The notes: generated from the sequence alone by a model not told the origin. 64,000 nt of DNA from Promethearchaeota archaeon (GCA_011365055.1 RDOG01000014.1:40209-104208); one strand, 5' to 3'. Counted from the first letter of the stretch, positions 52,985-62,674 are shown. A program made the numbers and translations.

Positions 52985-54289
52985 TTGGATCCCGAAAAAG
53001 AACTATCTAATTTAAGAAATCTTATGAAAAAGCACCATGCTTTATTTAATAATGCTATTCCATTAATAGCGTCTGAAAATGTTACAAGTCCTGCAGTTAG
53101 AGAGGCAATTTCTACAGATCTTTCTCATAGATACGCTGAAGGATGGCCAGGAAAGCGTGTATATGCAGGTTGTGAATTCATTGATCAAATCGAACTAAAA
53201 TGCGCTGAACTAATGTGCGAATATTTCCGTGCAACGTTTGCAGATGTTAGACCTATTTCGGGAGTAGTTGCGAATATTTGTGCTTATACTGCTTGTGCAA
53301 AACCTGGTGACAAGATGCTTGCAATGCCAATTGCAATGGGTGGGCATATTTCTCACAATAGAACTGCAATAAATGTTTGTGGGCTAAAAGTAGATTTTAT
53401 GGAGTTCGATGATGAAGAAATGAATTTAGTAATTGATAAATCAATAAAAAAGATTAAAGAATACAAGCCAGAAATTTGTTTATTCGGTGCATCAGTCTTT
53501 CTATTTCCTCATCCCGTGAAAGAAATAAGCGCAGCTGCTCATGATGTTGGAGCTAAAGTTATTTATGATGCGGCTCACGTAGCAGGTTTAATTGGTTCTG
53601 GATATTTTCAAGATCCTTTACGTGAAGGTGCAGATCTAATGACCTTAAGCACCCATAAAACATTCCCTGGTCCACAGCATGGAACTCTACTTTCAAATTC
53701 TAAAGATGAAGATTTCTTGAAAAAATGCAGGTTGGCAGCTTTTCCGGGAATGCTAAGTAATCACCATTTACATAATGTTGCAGGATTGGCAGTTGCTGCA
53801 CTTGAGATGATGTCATTTGGAAAGGATTATCATGGGCAAATAATAAAAAATGCTAAAAAATTAGGTCAATCATTATATGAAAGAGGAATTGAGGTCCTTA
53901 TGGAAAAAAAAGGATTTACAGAAAGCCATACCATTATTGCCGACGTCTTAAAATATAAAAGAACTAATGGAATTGGAGCCATCATTGAAACTGAATTAGA
54001 ACAAGCTAACATAATTTTAAATAGGAACTTAATCCCAAGAGATTTAAGAGAGGAAAGGAGTTTCAGAGATCCAAGCGGTATTAGAATAGGTACTTCAGAG
54101 GTTACACGCCTTGGTATGAAGGAAAGTGAAATGGATTATATTGCAGACCTCATAAAAATGATAATCGTGGATAAAAAGGATCCTAAGGAAGTTAAAAAAT
54201 TAGTAATTGAATTCAAAAAAGATTTTCAAGAAGTTCAATATTGTTTTAAATCAAAAACGAAAGCATATGAATATCTCGAAATTCATTAA
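52985..54289 (+). CDS. glyA: Serine hydroxymethyltransferase
   Basis: This 434-residue PLP enzyme matches SHMT: SENVTSPAVREA near 33, HRYAEGWPGKRVYAGCEF near 51-68, YDAAHVAGLI near 197-206, and the PLP lysine K225 in STHKTFPGPQHG. It interconverts serine and glycine, moving a one-carbon unit to tetrahydrofolate or tetrahydromethanopterin. FolD is encoded at 62.7 kb, which favours a folate-type carrier. The start is TTG 52985, after GGAGAG. Length is normal for the archaeal/bacterial enzyme. Confidence 0.93.
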   Translation: MDPEKELSNLRNLMKKHHALFNNAIPLIASENVTSPAVREAISTDLSHRYAEGWPGKRVYAGCEFIDQIELKCAELMCEYFRATFADVRPISGVVANICAYTACAKPGDKMLAMPIAMGGHISHNRTAINVCGLKVDFMEFDDEEMNLVIDKSIKKIKEYKPEICLFGASVFLFPHPVKEISAAAHDVGAKVIYDAAHVAGLIGSGYFQDPLREGADLMTLSTHKTFPGPQHGTLLSNSKDEDFLKKCRLAAFPGMLSNHHLHNVAGLAVAALEMMSFGKDYHGQIIKNAKKLGQSLYERGIEVLMEKKGFTESHTIIADVLKYKRTNGIGAIIETELEQANIILNRNLIPRDLREERSFRDPSGIRIGTSEVTRLGMKESEMDYIADLIKMIIVDKKDPKEVKKLVIEFKKDFQEVQYCFKSKTKAYEYLEIH

Positions 54290-54380
54290 ACATATTAGAA
54301 TTTGACGAATTTAAAAAACCTTTTTATATACCATTCTTTTATTTTCTAATTATCTTAATTATAAACTTGAGGTTTTTTAA

Positions 54381-55052
54381 TTGCAGATTCCAGTTGATTT
54401 CCATTTATCAATAATTACTTTGTTAGTAATTTCTATATTGTGTTTTCTAATTGCAGCTTATTTACTAATAAAATATATTAATCAAGATCCAAGAACTCAT
54501 GATACTCTTTATTTTATCTCCGCAATGTTTGTTTTCGGAATAAGGTTCATACTTCAAGTCCTATGGTATAGCATATCTGATCCTATTCTTAATCAGTTAA
54601 TTAATGCATCTGTAACCATATTAATAGTCGTTGCAGCATTTCTTATTACAACGTTTTTCTTTTCCATCTATTTTAAAGAGAATCCAAAAAGATTCCAAAT
54701 AATTTTAGCAATAACAATAGTATTAGTTATTATAATTTGTATAATCGTAGCAATAAGCCCACAATCATTAATGATAACCACTGCAGGCGAATATCGATAT
54801 GAATATGGTGATATAATTATCATAATTGCACTAGTTTATCTTATTCCTGCAACATTTATTAATTTTGGGTTATTCTTATACATTTCAATTAAAAAATACG
54901 AAGGGAGATTACGATTAAAATCAATCTTGATGGCTATAGGTTTAATTATATGGGTAATCGCAGAGTTACTCGGTCCTTGGTCTATATTTTATATGATGGA
55001 TATGGCTGCATTGTTCATTATTTTAATTGGATTTATTCTGAAAAAAGAATAA
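54381..55052 (+). CDS. Seven-helix membrane protein, paralogue of the one in the Arf array
   Basis: This 223-residue protein has about seven membrane helices. It resembles the 7TM protein at 24942-25589 (shared YxIP...LFLYxxIKxxxG block and similar helix spacing). No catalytic motif is seen. It starts at TTG 54381, 8 bases after GAGG, and lies 27 bases before a radical SAM gene. A longin-like gene follows, convergent, beyond that. The 7TM family thus occurs twice beside longin-type genes in this window, suggesting a sensor or anchor role for it. Confidence 0.6.
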   Translation: MQIPVDFHLSIITLLVISILCFLIAAYLLIKYINQDPRTHDTLYFISAMFVFGIRFILQVLWYSISDPILNQLINASVTILIVVAAFLITTFFFSIYFKENPKRFQIILAITIVLVIIICIIVAISPQSLMITTAGEYRYEYGDIIIIIALVYLIPATFINFGLFLYISIKKYEGRLRLKSILMAIGLIIWVIAELLGPWSIFYMMDMAALFIILIGFILKKE

Positions 55053-55079
55053 ATACTCTTCTTTTTTTTTAATTATAGA

Positions 55080-56210
55080 ATGAAAAAGATCGAGACTTTT
55101 ACTTTAGGTTTTACTTTTAAATGTAATTTAAATTGTAAATATTGTTATGAAGCTCAATATATGAAAAGTGAGAGGAAAAAAGAAGAATTTACTTTTAATG
55201 AATTGGCAGAATATGTTATTCCTGCAATGAAAAAGATAAAACCAAGAGATTTAGATATAGATGGTGGGGAACCAATATTACGATGGGATGACTTACTTAA
55301 ATTTATTGAAACCTCTTTTAATGAAGTAAAATCAATTGAATTAGTTAATATATGTTCTAATGGTATTGCTCTTACTAATGATAAAATCATTAAATTACAA
55401 AAACTTGTTTCTAATTCTGGGAAAACTCTAACTTTTAACATTTCTGCAGATACTTTAGACCCCAACTTAGATCTGAGAACCACAAAAATAGAATTACATA
55501 AAAAAGAATGGGATGCAATTCTCAGGTTAAAAAAACTCAAAATACCGTTTATCGCAGCATGTACTATTAATAAGCAAAATATCGAGACCATGGAATCATA
55601 TCTAAATTGGTTTAAAAGAGAAAAGATTTATGTTGGAATAACTCCAGTAACTTTTCCTGATCCAGAAAATCATAAAGATGTGTTATTATCAATAAAACAA
55701 ATGCAAAAAGTTGATCAATTGAGAGTAAATTGGGTTTTAGATCCTATACTTACTCCAGATCAAACACCAAATCCTGTGAATCCCAAGATTTGGAAGAAAA
55801 AAATTGAGCCGAACTTGCGATTTCTTGGTTTAAATTCTCTATTTGGTTGTCCTGCATTCACTTATGCTTTAACAGTTCGTGCAAATGGCGATGTAAAAGG
55901 TTGTGCCATGCAACATGAAGTAGTAGGAAATTTAAAACATGAAGATATTGAAACGATATTGAATAAGGATTACCCTAAAAAGATAAGAAATTTGGAAATT
56001 GAAGGAAAATGTGGTCGCTGTAGGTATCTTGAACAATGTAATGGTGGTTGTAAAACACGTGCGAAGATGGAAACTGGTAGTTATTTGGGTGGTGTAAATA
56101 CTTGTTATTATTTTACAGAAAAAGATACCCCACATGAGACCGAAGAACATAATACTAAAATTTTGAAAGAAAATTTAAATAAAATTCAGGAATATTTACC
56201 TAATTTATAA
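55080..56210 (+). CDS. Radical SAM protein with SPASM domain, copy 1
   Basis: This 376-residue protein has the radical SAM motif CNLNCKYC (residues 15-22), with DIDGGEPILRWDDL as the SAM-binding GGE block near 61, and a C-terminal SPASM domain (GCPAFTYALTVRANGDVKGC near 255, then CGRCRYLEQCNGGC near 317 and a final Cys in NTCYYF). The SPASM domain holds extra [4Fe-4S] clusters. Family members modify peptides or proteins (RiPP maturases, anaerobic sulfatase-maturing enzymes) or build cofactors. No precursor peptide was recognised nearby. A second SPASM gene lies at 57 kb, with a longin-like gene between. Confidence 0.88.
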   Translation: MKKIETFTLGFTFKCNLNCKYCYEAQYMKSERKKEEFTFNELAEYVIPAMKKIKPRDLDIDGGEPILRWDDLLKFIETSFNEVKSIELVNICSNGIALTNDKIIKLQKLVSNSGKTLTFNISADTLDPNLDLRTTKIELHKKEWDAILRLKKLKIPFIAACTINKQNIETMESYLNWFKREKIYVGITPVTFPDPENHKDVLLSIKQMQKVDQLRVNWVLDPILTPDQTPNPVNPKIWKKKIEPNLRFLGLNSLFGCPAFTYALTVRANGDVKGCAMQHEVVGNLKHEDIETILNKDYPKKIRNLEIEGKCGRCRYLEQCNGGCKTRAKMETGSYLGGVNTCYYFTEKDTPHETEEHNTKILKENLNKIQEYLPNL

Positions 56211-56212
56211 TA

Positions 56213-56905
56213 TTAAAATAAGGCTTCGCTCAAATGTTGGGCAATTTTATCTGACCAAGTTTTTAATTCTTTTCTTGTTTTTTCTAATGCTTCAATAGCA
56301 GTTTTATCTTTAACAATATTTTTCATGACCTTTTGGACGCCGGTCAATGTTTCTGAGAATTTCTTAGCTTTATTAGCATCTTCTTCCAAATCGTCCCAAA
56401 GCCCCTGTATCATATTAGAAGCTGCGCTTGCATCTATTTCTCCCATCATTACTTTTTCTAAGATCTGTTTAACCACTGCCTCTTTAGCTGCTTTTACTTC
56501 ATCAATTTGTGTTGCATCTTGGCTAACAATAACATCTAAGAAATTCTCGAATGGTTTAATGATAGTAAGATTTGAAGGATCCTGTATCATTTTTTCTTCA
56601 AAACCTTCAATAACAAACGAATCGATTATTTTAGAAAAGTAGGGATTAATTATCTTCTCCTTGGTATCTCCACTTGCACTTAAAACGACTATCAAACTTG
56701 AAGTAGTTCGATAAAACAATCTCATCTTGCCCATTGAAATGTTTTTTACAGAAGTACCTGCAATTTCTTCTGAAAAATTAAACATTGCTGTAATAAATCC
56801 CGAAAAAAGATCTGGATCAATTTTAGTGTCCTCTTTATACATTCTATTCAATACACATATGCCATTATTCTTATTTATCAACCAAACTGAATGCACAAGG
56901 GACAT
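56213..56905 (-). CDS. Longin-like domain protein with C-terminal helical region
   Basis: This 230-residue protein opens with a longin-like domain (1-115): HSVWLINKNNGICVLNRMY, DPDLFSGFITAMFNFSEEI, ISMGKMRLFYRTTSSLIVVL and a helix. The order strand-strand-helix-strand-strand-helix is that of longin domains in SNAREs, adaptors and archaeal GTPase partners. The remainder (125-230) is a series of charged helices, probably a coiled coil (VMKNIVKDKTAIEALEKTRKE). No membrane anchor. A regulator or scaffold of the GTPases is likely. It is convergent with the radical SAM gene, the two stops being 2 bases apart. Confidence 0.7.
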   Translation of the reverse strand: MSLVHSVWLINKNNGICVLNRMYKEDTKIDPDLFSGFITAMFNFSEEIAGTSVKNISMGKMRLFYRTTSSLIVVLSASGDTKEKIINPYFSKIIDSFVIEGFEEKMIQDPSNLTIIKPFENFLDVIVSQDATQIDEVKAAKEAVVKQILEKVMMGEIDASAASNMIQGLWDDLEEDANKAKKFSETLTGVQKVMKNIVKDKTAIEALEKTRKELKTWSDKIAQHLSEALF

Positions 56906-57063
56906 ATATTAACGCTCAATATATTTAATTTTAAAATGTCTTAAATATTAGCAATCCGACAGAAGTAAACGGATTTTTTTATTAATTATAAAGCACGATT
57001 TTTTTTAATATTATCTTATTTTCATTTATTAAAAATTATTAATTTATAATGATTTAGAAATCA

Positions 57064-58194
57064 TCATACAATATTTTTTCTTATAATTCTTAATTTTTCA
57101 ATTAAGGATTTTAATTTTTTAGTAAAAATTTCTTCCATGGGATGTCCATTCGGACTTCCTTCACATGAGGGAATTGATCCAAAAGGATTTCCTGTTTCAT
57201 TAAAGGCCCGGGCTCTACAACCTCCACAGACTTTGTTATATAAACAATCTTTGCATTTTCCCTCTTCTACATACCTATTCCTAAACTTTTGAACGAGTGG
57301 ATTATTATTCCATATATATTTTAATCCATCTGTTAGTATATTTCCTAAATCTAATCTTAAAAATGAGCATGGGAAGATTTGACCATTATAATTCATTTGA
57401 ATATATTCCGTGCAACATGTACATCCTTCTGTAATGCCTAATTCTAAAGCTTCACGTTTTAGCATTTCCCATTCTTCGAGATTAGGAATGAAAGGTGTAA
57501 AATCCCAAAATAAGCACGGATCTCCATAATGCTTAATTCTAATTTGATCAAATTCTAATAATTGGTCTTTTGATAAAAGTAATTTTTTCTTTTCAAGTCC
57601 TCTACCTGAAAGAAAAAGAGGATACATTTCTGCTTGAACCAGTGGTGATTTTTTCTTAATAAAATTTATTATATCATTTAATTCAGAATAATTTTCTGAA
57701 TTAAAAACAGTTTCGACCGAAATTAATAGATTTTTCTGATTACATAATTTATAAGCTTCCATGACTTGTTGAAAGGGATTAATTTTACTTTTTTCATAAG
57801 CTGGTCGTAATTTATTATAAACAATTTCTTGTAATGAATCAATTGGTAACCCGATGGTAAATAATTCAATTCCATCAAGCGCTTTTATTAATGCATTTAA
57901 TCTTTTTCTTGTTAATAATATTCCATTCGTAGCTAAAAGAAATTCTTTTAATCCTGAGTCGACAAGATCTTTACCAATTTCTAAAATATCGTCGTACCGT
58001 AATAATGGTTCTCCGCCTGCTAGGCATAAACCTCTTAATTTAACTTCACCAAATTGTGGGATGACTTCTTCTTTAATCTGCTGGACTGTTAATTCATTTG
58101 GATCAAACTTCCATTTAGCCTCAGTATAACAGTATACGCAATTTAAATTGCATTTTTTCGTGAAATCCCAAATCATGTAGTCAATATTTGACAA
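57064..58194 (-). CDS. Radical SAM protein with SPASM domain, copy 2
   Basis: This 376-residue protein has CNLNCVYC near 15-22, an AGGEPLLRYDDILEI block near 57, and a SPASM domain (CTCCTEYIQMNYNGQIFPCS near 258, then CKDCLYNKVCGGC near 313). It is clearly related to copy 1 at 55080. The start is uncertain: TTG 58194 has AGGA about 10 bases before it, ATG 58176 is 6 codons later, and ATG 58239 lies inside the upstream pdaD. It follows pdaD by 16 bases and is probably in its operon. Function may be peptide modification or cofactor synthesis. Confidence 0.85.
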   Translation of the reverse strand: MSNIDYMIWDFTKKCNLNCVYCYTEAKWKFDPNELTVQQIKEEVIPQFGEVKLRGLCLAGGEPLLRYDDILEIGKDLVDSGLKEFLLATNGILLTRKRLNALIKALDGIELFTIGLPIDSLQEIVYNKLRPAYEKSKINPFQQVMEAYKLCNQKNLLISVETVFNSENYSELNDIINFIKKKSPLVQAEMYPLFLSGRGLEKKKLLLSKDQLLEFDQIRIKHYGDPCLFWDFTPFIPNLEEWEMLKREALELGITEGCTCCTEYIQMNYNGQIFPCSFLRLDLGNILTDGLKYIWNNNPLVQKFRNRYVEEGKCKDCLYNKVCGGCRARAFNETGNPFGSIPSCEGSPNGHPMEEIFTKKLKSLIEKLRIIRKNIV

Positions 58195-58210
58195 ATAAAA
58201 AAATCCTATT

Positions 58211-58684
58211 TCATAATTTAGAAAAAGTATAGACTGCACATACTAATACTGACGAGAATTTTTCTTTAACAATAGTAGTAGATGTACATTTGTTTATTTT
58301 TCCATCCCATTTCCAAGATCTTCTAGCAATCATATCTTTTAAAGAAGATTCTATCTTCCCAATACATTCATTTTCTCCGAAACATCCCGAAATCTCTATA
58401 AATACTCCTCCTTCATCTGCAAGCGCCCATCCCAGTCCTGCACTGATTTCTTTACCTTTTTCATTGCTTGCTGTATGAGAAAGTACCACTGGTTGAATTT
58501 GACCAACATCATATGAAAGATCAAATTTTTCTTTTATTTCAATAACTGAATTCTTGGGAATAACTGAAGATAATTCTACTAAATTAAAATTTTCAATACC
58601 TGCTGTGCACAATGCATGATCAAATGCTGATAGAGCTGTCGAGCCTTCTCCAATACCTTTGATAATTAAGATTTTTTTATCCAA
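58211..58684 (-). CDS. pdaD: Pyruvoyl-dependent arginine decarboxylase
   Basis: This 157-residue protein matches archaeal PdaD: GIGEGSTALSAFDHALCTAGI at 10-30 and FNLVELSSVIPKN at 33-45. Self-cleavage between S39 and S40 makes the pyruvoyl cofactor. A Glu in the GVFIEISGCFG region and a C-terminal strand complete the fold. It makes agmatine, the first step to putrescine and also used for agmatidine in tRNAIle of archaea. It starts at TTG 58684, after GGGAG. A radical SAM gene follows closely downstream. Confidence 0.9.
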   Translation of the reverse strand: MDKKILIIKGIGEGSTALSAFDHALCTAGIENFNLVELSSVIPKNSVIEIKEKFDLSYDVGQIQPVVLSHTASNEKGKEISAGLGWALADEGGVFIEISGCFGENECIGKIESSLKDMIARRSWKWDGKINKCTSTTIVKEKFSSVLVCAVYTFSKL

Positions 58685-59359
58685 TTTTTGTCTCCCAAAT
58701 ATATTTTGTTATAAGTTATTTAGTTGATTATAATTAAAGTATTTCTTTACAGCCTTGAAAAAATAAGAATTGTTAAATACTAAATTTTTTTTAACAATGT
58801 ATTACTAAAATTCGCTTACTTAGAGATTTTTATGACCATTATTTAAATTCTTTTTTAAATTCAATAGTGACATGATTAGAAATAATTGTAGAAAAATAAA
58901 AATAATTAATTTTAAAATCTGTACATATTTTAAAAAATGATCGAAATTTGTTTATTAGCAATTTTATAAATAAATTCACTTAAATTTAAGTAATAATTTA
59001 GAGAAAGACTGATTTTGATATTTAATCCTTTCCGATATTAAAAATTTTAGCATTTAATAAATGGATATAAGAGAAATGATTAAATTGAAAATAAATAAAT
59101 AATATTCTTTTCAATATAAATAAAATAGACATGTATTAGCATTTCAATTATCCTTATCAATTATCACTAATTGTCAGCACTATCATACATATATAAATGT
59201 TTAAAAAGATTGTAAAAATAATAGTTTTTAAAAATTAATAGATGCGTTTTTCATCTATTTTTACCAAAATGGGATAATATCAAATAATTTTTAATTCACA
59301 TATTCCTTAAACATGATTGGTTTAGACTAAAACAAATAATAGAATCTGGAAGTGAATAA
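58685..59359. other. 675-base AT-rich spacer, no gene recognised
   Basis: This is the longest empty stretch of the window, between divergent pdaD and the AttH/CrtC-like gene. Short frames occur (for example MDIREMIKLKINK from 59061), none convincing. It includes the 8-bp inverted repeat at 59237-59259, and a region near 59145-59175 with repeated TTATCA/ATTATC words. It is long enough for a small noncoding RNA or several control sites, but nothing specific can be shown. Confidence 0.4.
59237..59259. repeat. 8-bp inverted repeat ahead of the AttH/CrtC-like gene
   Basis: AATAGATG, 7-base spacer CGTTTTT, CATCTATT. Both arms are perfect. It lies 100 bases before the ATG at 59360 and is followed by a T-rich stretch, so it may be an operator or an RNA hairpin. 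The arms are AT-rich and a chance match is possible. Confidence 0.4.
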
Positions 59360-60475
59360 ATGATCGATTTAAATGATTTAAAACCACAAATAATGGACAA
59401 ACCAAATAGATGGAACGACTTTTATGGCGTGGTTAATTTTGAGCATGAAGGTGTACCCTGTTTTTTATCTCTAGTAATGAATGAAGGTCCTCTTTTGGGT
59501 TTTTCCTCTAATAGGTTCAAACTTTCGAAAGGACCATTAAAAACAACAAGAAATGATGGCATTCCTACTATAAACGAATATGGAATCGTGATGAGAAAGA
59601 TTAAGCCTCAAATTAAACCGACTTTTAAATATGAAGTAAAAGATAATGCCGTTTTTATATATCAAGATGAAGTAACCGTTATTTGTAAACCTGATGAACA
59701 GAAAATTATTTCAACTAATAAAGATATGAATGGTGAATTAATTTTCAAGCCTCGAGGACCTGAATTATGGTGGGGAAATGAGAGATATCGGAACTGTATG
59801 GCAACTCCTGAAGCTACACAAACAGGATTTGAATTATTATCCACTGTTAGCGGCAAAATAACCATAAAAGGCGAAGATTTTGATATTAAGGGGCATGGAC
59901 TTTTCGAACATGTTTGGATAACAACATCAGATCCTAAAAAAATAAGTCCGCAAGACTGGATGATGGATATAAGAGATCTTGATTGGATCTATGCGAATTT
60001 TGACGATCATTATCTATTTTTTTGTAATACATTATCTGTTAATAATAAAAAATGCTTTTATAATTTTATGACAGGAAGTATATATCTCAAAGATGGGGAG
60101 GAAGGTGAAATTCTTGTTGTTAAAGATATCAAATCTAAATCGAAAAATTGGCACAAAGTAGAATTAAATTGTGAAATGATGGCTTCAAATAAAACATGCT
60201 CTTTGACTGAATTGATGGCTATAGAGCGAATATTCAAATTAAAAACTAATAAAGGAACTCTGAAATTAAAAGCTATCATGTCAATGTATCCTCAATTAAT
60301 ATATAAGCCTCAAATACATGAGAATATGACTTTAAATGGAAAGAATGGGCTCAAGATGTTATTTTATGATGCACCAATATTGCTAGAAGGAACTTTTAAA
60401 TATGATTATGGAAGAGAAATTATCTTCAAAAATGGAACAGGTGTAAATGAACAAATGCATATTAATTCAATATAA
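59360..60475 (+). CDS. AttH/CrtC-like lipocalin-type protein
   Basis: This 371-residue protein resembles the AttH / CrtC (hydroxyneurosporene synthase) group of double-lipocalin proteins: a run of beta strands, PRGPELWWGNERYRNCMATP near 130-149, GKITIKGEDFDIKGHGLFEHVW near 166-187, with the conserved G-H-G-x-x-E-H and Trp residues that line the lipid-binding site. CrtC adds water to isoprenoid ends; most relatives have no known activity. No signal peptide. GGAAGTG precedes the ATG. It is followed after 16 bases by an acyl-CoA synthetase subunit, hinting at a joint role in lipid or fatty-acid chemistry. Confidence 0.6.
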   Translation: MIDLNDLKPQIMDKPNRWNDFYGVVNFEHEGVPCFLSLVMNEGPLLGFSSNRFKLSKGPLKTTRNDGIPTINEYGIVMRKIKPQIKPTFKYEVKDNAVFIYQDEVTVICKPDEQKIISTNKDMNGELIFKPRGPELWWGNERYRNCMATPEATQTGFELLSTVSGKITIKGEDFDIKGHGLFEHVWITTSDPKKISPQDWMMDIRDLDWIYANFDDHYLFFCNTLSVNNKKCFYNFMTGSIYLKDGEEGEILVVKDIKSKSKNWHKVELNCEMMASNKTCSLTELMAIERIFKLKTNKGTLKLKAIMSMYPQLIYKPQIHENMTLNGKNGLKMLFYDAPILLEGTFKYDYGREIIFKNGTGVNEQMHINSI

Positions 60476-60491
60476 ATGCGAGATTTAAAAA

Positions 60492-61952
60492 ATGAATTTA
60501 AAAATTGAACACATATTCAAAGCTAGAAGTATTGCCATATTTGGAGCTTCTGATGAATTCGGCAAAGTAGGCACCTTAATTATGAATAACCTTGTTTCAT
60601 GTGATTATCAAGGTAAAGTGTATCCTATAAACCCAAAACATGCAGGTAAAAAATTTTTCGATTATCAAGTATATGCTGACCTTGAAGATGTTCCAGACAA
60701 AGTTGATTTTGCAGTAATAGTTGTTCCTAAGCAATTTGTTAACGAAACAATAAAAAAATGCATAGAACATAATATTCAATCAGCAATAGTTGTACCCGCG
60801 GGATATGCAGAAGTCGATGAAGATGGAAAAAAAATGCAAAGCGAACTAGTAAAAATGGCTGAAAATGGAAATTTTATTTTTATGGGTCCCAATTCAATGG
60901 GTGTATGGTCCTCTGAAGTATCGATGAATATTAATATGGGTTATATGTCTCCTGAACCCGGTGATGTTACGATAATATCTCAAAGTGGATCAATGGGAGT
61001 TCTTGTATGTTCTAATCTAATGAGAAGAAAAATTGGAATAAGAGCTTTTGTAAGCAGTGGAAATGAAGCTTGCCTCACTTTTGAAGATTATCTCCATTAC
61101 TTCATAAACGATGAAAAAACAAAAATTATTGGCACCTTTTTAGAAACTTTTAGAAAAAATAAAGAATTTTTTGAAATCTGTAAAATGAATTTAAAAAGCA
61201 ATTCTCCAAAACCAATAATAATCCTTAAAGCAGGCAGTACTAATGCCGGTAGAAGAGCCGCTATTTCGCATACGGGTTCAATTTCAGGATCAGATAAAAT
61301 TTTTGAAGGATTCATTAAACAATATGGAATTATCAGAGCCTATAATTATGATCAATTGATAAATTTAATTTCTGGCTTTAAATGCATCTCTTCGCTGCCT
61401 ATTGGCAATAGAGTTGCAATTATACCTGGAGCTGGCGGGGCAGGTGTCCTTTTGGCTGATGCATGCGAAAAACTCGGATTAAATGTTGCAAAACCTTCTG
61501 AAGAACTTTTAGAAAAGGTAAATAAATACATGCCCAGCTATTGGAGTCATAACAATCCATTCGATCCTGCTGGATCACAAGATTTTAGGGTTTATACCAA
61601 TACTTTGAAATTAATATACAAATCTGGTGAATACGACTGCGTTATCACAAATGCTGTTGAACTTGAATCAATATTAGGACTTTATAATCCTAAAAATGAA
61701 ACCGCATTGAACGCAAAAGAAAAAATGTTGGAATTTGCACGACCTGCAACACAAGAATTAGCAAGTAACGAAATAAAATTAATAAAAAAATATGAAATTC
61801 CAACAATATTTGTCTCAGATGTATATCCTTACTCCAATATATTTGATATTTTTAACGAGAATAAAATTTTAGTAGTCAGGGATCCTGATAACGCTGCTTT
61901 TGTACTGAGTGAAATGTTCAAATTCAATAAAATAATTAAAGCACAGAATTAA
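60492..61952 (+). CDS. NDP-forming acyl-CoA synthetase, alpha subunit
   Basis: This 486-residue protein has the ADP-forming acyl-CoA synthetase alpha layout: a CoA-binding Rossmann domain (RSIAIFGASDEFGKVGT near 12-28), a first ligase domain (MGPNSMGVWS near 135, ISQSGSMGVL) and the phospho-histidine H260 in AAISHTGSISGSD, then a second flavodoxin-like ligase domain with VAIIPGAGGAGVLLADAC. Such enzymes convert acyl-CoA to free acid while making ATP, but need an ATP-grasp beta subunit. No beta subunit is fused or adjacent, so it must be encoded elsewhere. The gene is downstream of the AttH/CrtC-like gene. Confidence 0.83.
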   Translation: MNLKIEHIFKARSIAIFGASDEFGKVGTLIMNNLVSCDYQGKVYPINPKHAGKKFFDYQVYADLEDVPDKVDFAVIVVPKQFVNETIKKCIEHNIQSAIVVPAGYAEVDEDGKKMQSELVKMAENGNFIFMGPNSMGVWSSEVSMNINMGYMSPEPGDVTIISQSGSMGVLVCSNLMRRKIGIRAFVSSGNEACLTFEDYLHYFINDEKTKIIGTFLETFRKNKEFFEICKMNLKSNSPKPIIILKAGSTNAGRRAAISHTGSISGSDKIFEGFIKQYGIIRAYNYDQLINLISGFKCISSLPIGNRVAIIPGAGGAGVLLADACEKLGLNVAKPSEELLEKVNKYMPSYWSHNNPFDPAGSQDFRVYTNTLKLIYKSGEYDCVITNAVELESILGLYNPKNETALNAKEKMLEFARPATQELASNEIKLIKKYEIPTIFVSDVYPYSNIFDIFNENKILVVRDPDNAAFVLSEMFKFNKIIKAQN

Positions 61953-62085
61953 ACCTAATATTTTATTACAATTTAAAAAACTTGAAGATGATTCAGAAAA
62001 GTCATATTAATTAAAGTCTTGTTGTTATTGTTATTAAATTGACATCTTTGAAATTTAATTAAAAATGATTACAGATTGAAGAACT

Positions 62086-62655
62086 ATGGACTTGTTAATT
62101 TTTTTTTTATATGTTTTTGCGTATATTTTTCTCGGATTTTCTCTTAAATTAATAGATCAAATTAATGATGAAAACTATGAAATAAATAATAAAATAAAAA
62201 TCATAATACTTATTTCTGCCCCTATATTAGGTGGTATTGTAATGGGAACCGATTTGTTTAATGCTAGTATTGGGCTAATGTTGATATTAGGTTTATTTTT
62301 TGCTAAAAAAGTGAATGTAACAGATTTTAAAATTTTCGGAACCCTCGCGATTATCGCAATGTTCGTTATGAGTATATTTAATAATTTTTATGTATTCTTA
62401 AATTTCATTAATATTATTCCAACAACGATAATTTTATTAATTGCAATCATTGCCGATGAATTATTAAATGAATATTTAGATTCAAAAAAATTCGAGCGTC
62501 CAATTTTTAAAAATTTAATGTCAATAAGACCAATTTTGAAAGTTATGGTTTTTATATTGCCTATTTTTAATTTATTTACGTATTATCACGCAATTATGTT
62601 ATTATGCTTTGATATTGCGTATGATTTAACTAAATATTTTACAGAAAAAAAATGA
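62086..62655 (+). CDS. Multi-pass membrane protein upstream of folD
   Basis: This 189-residue protein has about six membrane helices. A conserved-looking acidic stretch (IIADELLNEYLDSKKFERP near 126-144) lies between helices, and an aromatic C-terminal half follows (FNLFTYYHAIMLLCFD). It could be a lipid enzyme or carrier but no signature is present. It begins at ATG 62086 with GAAGAA before it, and ends 19 bases before folD, so both are probably on one transcript. Family not recognised. Confidence 0.55.
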   Translation: MDLLIFFLYVFAYIFLGFSLKLIDQINDENYEINNKIKIIILISAPILGGIVMGTDLFNASIGLMLILGLFFAKKVNVTDFKIFGTLAIIAMFVMSIFNNFYVFLNFINIIPTTIILLIAIIADELLNEYLDSKKFERPIFKNLMSIRPILKVMVFILPIFNLFTYYHAIMLLCFDIAYDLTKYFTEKK

Positions 62656-62674
62656 AATAAACGGAGAATTTTTC

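Noticed and set aside
55154..55591. 145-residue frame antisense to radical SAM copy 1
   Set aside because: The radical SAM gene is complete and well supported on the other strand.
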